Assembly (NCBI GenBank): GCA_016287095.1
Contig: JAEEVK010000004.1
Coordinates: forward strand, 1 to 64,000
Direction of reading: 5' to 3'
DNA: 64,000 bases
DNA from: Lachnospiraceae bacterium
Lineage (GTDB): Bacteria > Bacillota > Clostridia > Lachnospirales > Lachnospiraceae
Shown in pieces: positions 61,294 through 64,000 of this stretch (its first letter is position 1; each line of letters opens with the position of its first letter). Both the position numbers and the translations under genes were made by a program. The notes under the pieces were generated by a model that was not told the origin of the DNA, did not search any database, and saw only the letters and a program-made list of their open reading frames with translations.

Positions 61294-62034
61294 ATGACAA
61301 CATTAACTGACATCGTCACAGATAATATTCCCTGTTCATCTCCTTTTTCCCGTGCTACCCTGCTATCTACTTTACAGGAACAGAATGCCAATACTACCGT
61401 AAGCATGGCCAACCATTTGATCGATACGCTTCTATCAAAAGGAGCCATTACCAGAGTCGGCTATAATTTATATGCTACCAGTACTCATAAAAAGAATTAT
61501 AGCTTCCCCCATTCAGAAATCGTTAAAGAGATTGCTTCAGATATTATAGCTGCACACCCTTTCCTTGATTTCAGGATTTTTGAGCTGATACAGTTAAACG
61601 AGTTTGTCAACCACCAGATCGGTAACAATATTATATTCGTCTATGTTGAAAAAGATTTTGAAGAAGATGTCTTTAGCACCCTTCGTGACAAGCACTCCGG
61701 ACATCTCTTTCTAAAGCCCGATTCCGAGGAACTGTTCCGCTATCTGTCAAATGACATGATTATAATAGGAAAGCTTCCGTCAGAAAGCCCCAAAGGACGA
61801 CCTGATTTCTGGGACACCACGATAGAGAAAATGCTGGCTGACATCGCAGTGGACAAGGTTTTAAGGAAAATAGTATATTCCGGAGAGTATCCGGAAATAT
61901 TCCGTGAGGCTGTAAACAAATATATCATCGACAAAAACATGTTACGACGATATCTGAGACGCCGCGGCGCAGAAAAGAAGTTCAGGCAGTTCATCAAAGA
62001 AAAAACCCAGATCAGCGAGGAGGACATCATATGA
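61294..62034 (+). CDS. AbiEi-type antitoxin (DUF6577-like)
   Basis: 246 aa from the ATG at 61294, preceded by AAAGGAGG; the track start at 61237 falls within the operator. Residues about 8-65 form a winged helix (RATLLSTLQEQNANTTVSMA, LIDTLLSKGAITRVGYNLYA), the expected operator-binding domain. The rest (HSEIVKEIASDIIAAHPFLD ... RRYLRRRGAEKKFRQFIKE) fits the toxin-neutralising part of AbiEi-like proteins. Its stop overlaps the toxin start as ATGA. It should both repress the twin-operator promoter and counter the toxin. The AbiEi or DUF6577 name is from pattern only. Confidence 0.82.
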   Translation: MTTLTDIVTDNIPCSSPFSRATLLSTLQEQNANTTVSMANHLIDTLLSKGAITRVGYNLYATSTHKKNYSFPHSEIVKEIASDIIAAHPFLDFRIFELIQLNEFVNHQIGNNIIFVYVEKDFEEDVFSTLRDKHSGHLFLKPDSEELFRYLSNDMIIIGKLPSESPKGRPDFWDTTIEKMLADIAVDKVLRKIVYSGEYPEIFREAVNKYIIDKNMLRRYLRRRGAEKKFRQFIKEKTQISEEDII

Positions 62035-63074
62035 TAACCAAGGAAAACTACAGCGAGGAACACATCCGTGCCATCCAAGCCAGCAGCAGAAGGGATCCCG
62101 GCCTTATCGAACGCTCCCTTTACGCTATGGGACTACTGGAAGCACTCAGGCTTTCCGGTTTGGACTTCATTTTCAAGGGAGGCAGCTGCCTTATGCTCCT
62201 GCTCCCCCATATTATGAGACTCTCAACAGATATTGACATTGTAGTTGCACCCGGAACGGATGTGTACAGCTATATAGATAAAGCATCAAAGATTTTCCCT
62301 TTCAAAGACAAGAAAGAAGAAACCAGAAAGGGTAAGAACAATATTGTCAAGAAGCACTTCAAATTCACTTATTATTCGCCCATAAGACAAAGTGATTTCT
62401 ATATCCTTCTCGACATACTTTTCGAAGAAAACAACTATGATGCACTTACAGAGAAAAAGATTGAGAACGAGCTGCTACTTACAGAAGGTGACAGCCTTTC
62501 CGTATATACTCCATCCATAGACTGCATCCTCGGTGATAAGCTCACTGCCTTTGCTCCCTACACCACAGGCATCCCTTTAAGGCAGGACAAAGACATGGAA
62601 GTCATGAAACAGTTCTTTGATATAGGAACACTGATAAGCGAATACAAAAATTTTGATCACGTCCTAAAAACATACCGCAAAGTAGCATTGGCAGAAATAG
62701 GCTATCGCGGAGGGGACTTTTCCATCCAGGATGTTCTTAGGGATACCATATCCTCAAGCATTGTCATAGCAGCAAGGGGCAAAGTCGGCGAAGAAGACTA
62801 CAGTTCCTTCAAAGATGGCATACATGCTGTTAGCACACATATCTTCGGAGAGAACTACAGTTGTGAGTTAGCGGCTTACAGAGCTGCAAATGTTATATAT
62901 ATGGCAGCCTGTCTACTGGGTGAAACCGAGTATACAAGGATAGACAGCTACGATGAATTCATCGGTGAGCAATTGAAGACTCCAGAGCTTAAGATATTAG
63001 CCAGGATGAGAAAAGCCCAGCCTTTACAATATGCTTATCTGGTTAAAGCTGACCGAATCCTTTCCGAACTATAA
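62031..63074 (+). CDS. AbiEii/AbiGii-type nucleotidyltransferase toxin
   Basis: 347 aa. Motif I of the nucleotidyltransferase fold is FKGGSCLMLLLPHIMRLSTD, IDIVV near residue 50 (GGS and DID catalytic residues intact). Motif II is probably the Asp of LLDILFEEN, and motif III is DKLTAFAPYTTG. AbiEii-type toxins transfer nucleotides to cellular RNA and arrest growth, giving phage resistance and element maintenance. It overlaps the antitoxin by four bases and is cargo of the integrated element. The C-terminal helical part ends ARMRKAQPLQYAYLVKADRI. Confidence 0.88.
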   Translation: MITKENYSEEHIRAIQASSRRDPGLIERSLYAMGLLEALRLSGLDFIFKGGSCLMLLLPHIMRLSTDIDIVVAPGTDVYSYIDKASKIFPFKDKKEETRKGKNNIVKKHFKFTYYSPIRQSDFYILLDILFEENNYDALTEKKIENELLLTEGDSLSVYTPSIDCILGDKLTAFAPYTTGIPLRQDKDMEVMKQFFDIGTLISEYKNFDHVLKTYRKVALAEIGYRGGDFSIQDVLRDTISSSIVIAARGKVGEEDYSSFKDGIHAVSTHIFGENYSCELAAYRAANVIYMAACLLGETEYTRIDSYDEFIGEQLKTPELKILARMRKAQPLQYAYLVKADRILSEL

Positions 63075-63156
63075 ATTTTCCCTTTTACATCTGTGTGTCT
63101 GTATATTAAAACAACTTAAATGGTAAGTATTATTATAATTAAAGGTTATTGGAATC

Positions 63157-63468
63157 ATGAATAAAAGAAAGAAAATAATTATTGTCCTGATCACTATTAT
63201 TGTTTTGCTTGTGCTGTTTTTTCCGATACCTCGGGGTACATACTCAGATGGTGGCACTAGAGAATATAGTGCATTGACATATAAAATAATAAAGTGGCAT
63301 AGGCTGATTGGAGAAACAAACAGTGATGGTAGTGTAGATACAGTATATTTTTATAATAAAACATCTGTTTTCTGGATTCCGGACAAATTTAAGAGTATAG
63401 ATGAGCTATGGAAAATAGATTTTGAAAAAGGTGGATTTGAAAAAGTACTCCATTCAAAAAATGAGTAG
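63157..63468 (+). CDS. Small membrane-anchored protein, unrecognised
   Basis: 103 aa. A single N-terminal helix (IIIVLITIIVLLVLFFPIP) is followed by about 75 residues outside (GTYSDGGTREYSALTYKIIK, WHRLIGETNSDGSVDTVYFY). The YSALTYKIIKWHR pattern is one I recall from small hypothetical proteins of Firmicutes, without known function. AAAGG lies 12 bases before the ATG. It lies in the same direction as AbiE, 82 nt downstream, but is A+T richer and probably separate. Confidence 0.65.
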   Translation: MNKRKKIIIVLITIIVLLVLFFPIPRGTYSDGGTREYSALTYKIIKWHRLIGETNSDGSVDTVYFYNKTSVFWIPDKFKSIDELWKIDFEKGGFEKVLHSKNE

Positions 63469-63537
63469 TAATTTTATCCGGAAAATATCGTGCTATAGTA
63501 CCAATCGTAGTTTTTAGTATATCGGGAGATGGAAAAT

Positions 63538-64000
63538 ATGAAACTGATTACTGACAGATATGAAGAAATTAAGGATAGAATAGAGTTTGAAGATAGCAAA
63601 GATGAACTTATAGTCGAGTGTTATAAGCATAAGATTTTTAGAGAAAAACCATCCAAAAGGTTTAAAGAGGAATTCAAAGAAGATTTTGATCACGAATATC
63701 CCGTCTATTTGAGTGATATTACAAGAAAGCTGGCGAATGGACTCAAGGCAAGGATAAAGTTCCGTAAGGACGAAGAGGCTTTTGAAGAAAAGGTCCTGTC
63801 AGCAGCGTGCAAAGCGTGGGTATGCTGATGTTGACGTATGGAATATGGATTCTTGGTTTATAAAAACTGTCTCCCCAATGCTTAAGCAACTTCGAAAGAA
63901 GCATCATGGATTCCCTTCATCTTTTTTGTCTGGTTTTAAACCGTCGCCTGAAGAAAGCGAAGCAGCAAACGCCAAGTGGGAGGGGATTTTGGACAGGATG
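63538..64000 (+). pseudogene. Conserved hypothetical gene with a frameshift (runs off the window)
   Basis: The track gives 99 aa ending at 63828, but the ATG at 63538 has the better ribosome site (GGGAG). The frame ends ACKAWVC-stop. In the +1 frame an uninterrupted coding stretch continues to the window edge: KRGYADVDVWNMDSWFIKTV, then SPMLKQLRKKHHG ... ANAKWEGILDRM. Removing one G near 63814 joins the two as SAACK-RGYADVDVW. This conserved DVDVWNMDSWFI-type segment belongs with the first part in proteins I recall. It is therefore a frameshifted gene or a sequencing error, less likely two overlapping genes. Confidence 0.65.

Overview
The window looks like a chromosome segment of an anaerobic Clostridia, most likely Lachnospiraceae. 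The reasons are the moderate GC content, consensus sigma-A promoters (TTGACA-17-TATAAT), strong GGAGG ribosome binding sites, the PadR/DUF1700/DUF4097 and DUF6273 families, an agmatine/carboxyspermidine polyamine route and a Clostridia-type RNA polymerase. The genus is not determinable from what I can see.

Layout. 1-7.4 kb: rpoC (3' end outside the window) and rpoB on the minus strand, behind their own promoter. 7.5-9.3 kb: two plus-strand genes, a small helix-turn-helix protein with a structured leader and a membrane-anchored M15 peptidase. 9.3-17.5 kb: a polyamine block on the minus strand (speA, speE, carboxynorspermidine dehydrogenase, then nspC, aguA, aguB), interrupted by a divergent GGDEF gene. 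The speA operon lies behind a structured RNA leader of about 215 nt that ends in an intrinsic terminator. 17.5-22.9 kb: an OYE / FAD-oxidoreductase / Nnr / hydrolase operon. 22.9-25.4 kb: rmlB, divergent from a MerR-methyltransferase fusion. 25.4-27.5 kb: an unrecognised repeat protein and a GlsB-type membrane protein. 27.5-36.6 kb: envelope functions (ABC exporter, orphan histidine kinase, vWA lipoprotein, DUF4097/DUF1700/PadR). 36.7-45.9 kb: CDF transporter, polytopic protein, adenine deaminase, GH31 glycosidase and a VanS/VanR-like two-component system. 46-54 kb: a TetR/CPBP/MFS operon, a second ABC exporter, an orphan LuxR-type regulator and a DUF6273 lipoprotein.

At about 54.05 kb the 3' half of a tRNA-Arg(CCT) gene, with its terminator but without its 5' half, marks what I read as the attachment site of an integrated element. 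It extends rightward past the end of the window. Its genes include a DUF6017 replication-type protein, a probable replication-relaxation family protein, small membrane proteins, a pair of paralogous cysteine-motif proteins and an AbiE-type toxin-antitoxin pair with twin operators.

The strongest candidates for something undescribed are the speA leader RNA, the 29-bp palindromic repeat found inside two coding regions, the GGDEF/ribbon-helix-helix fusion in the polyamine block, and the paralogous cysteine proteins of the element. All calls come from reading the sequence and the supplied ORFs. No database search or folding program was run.
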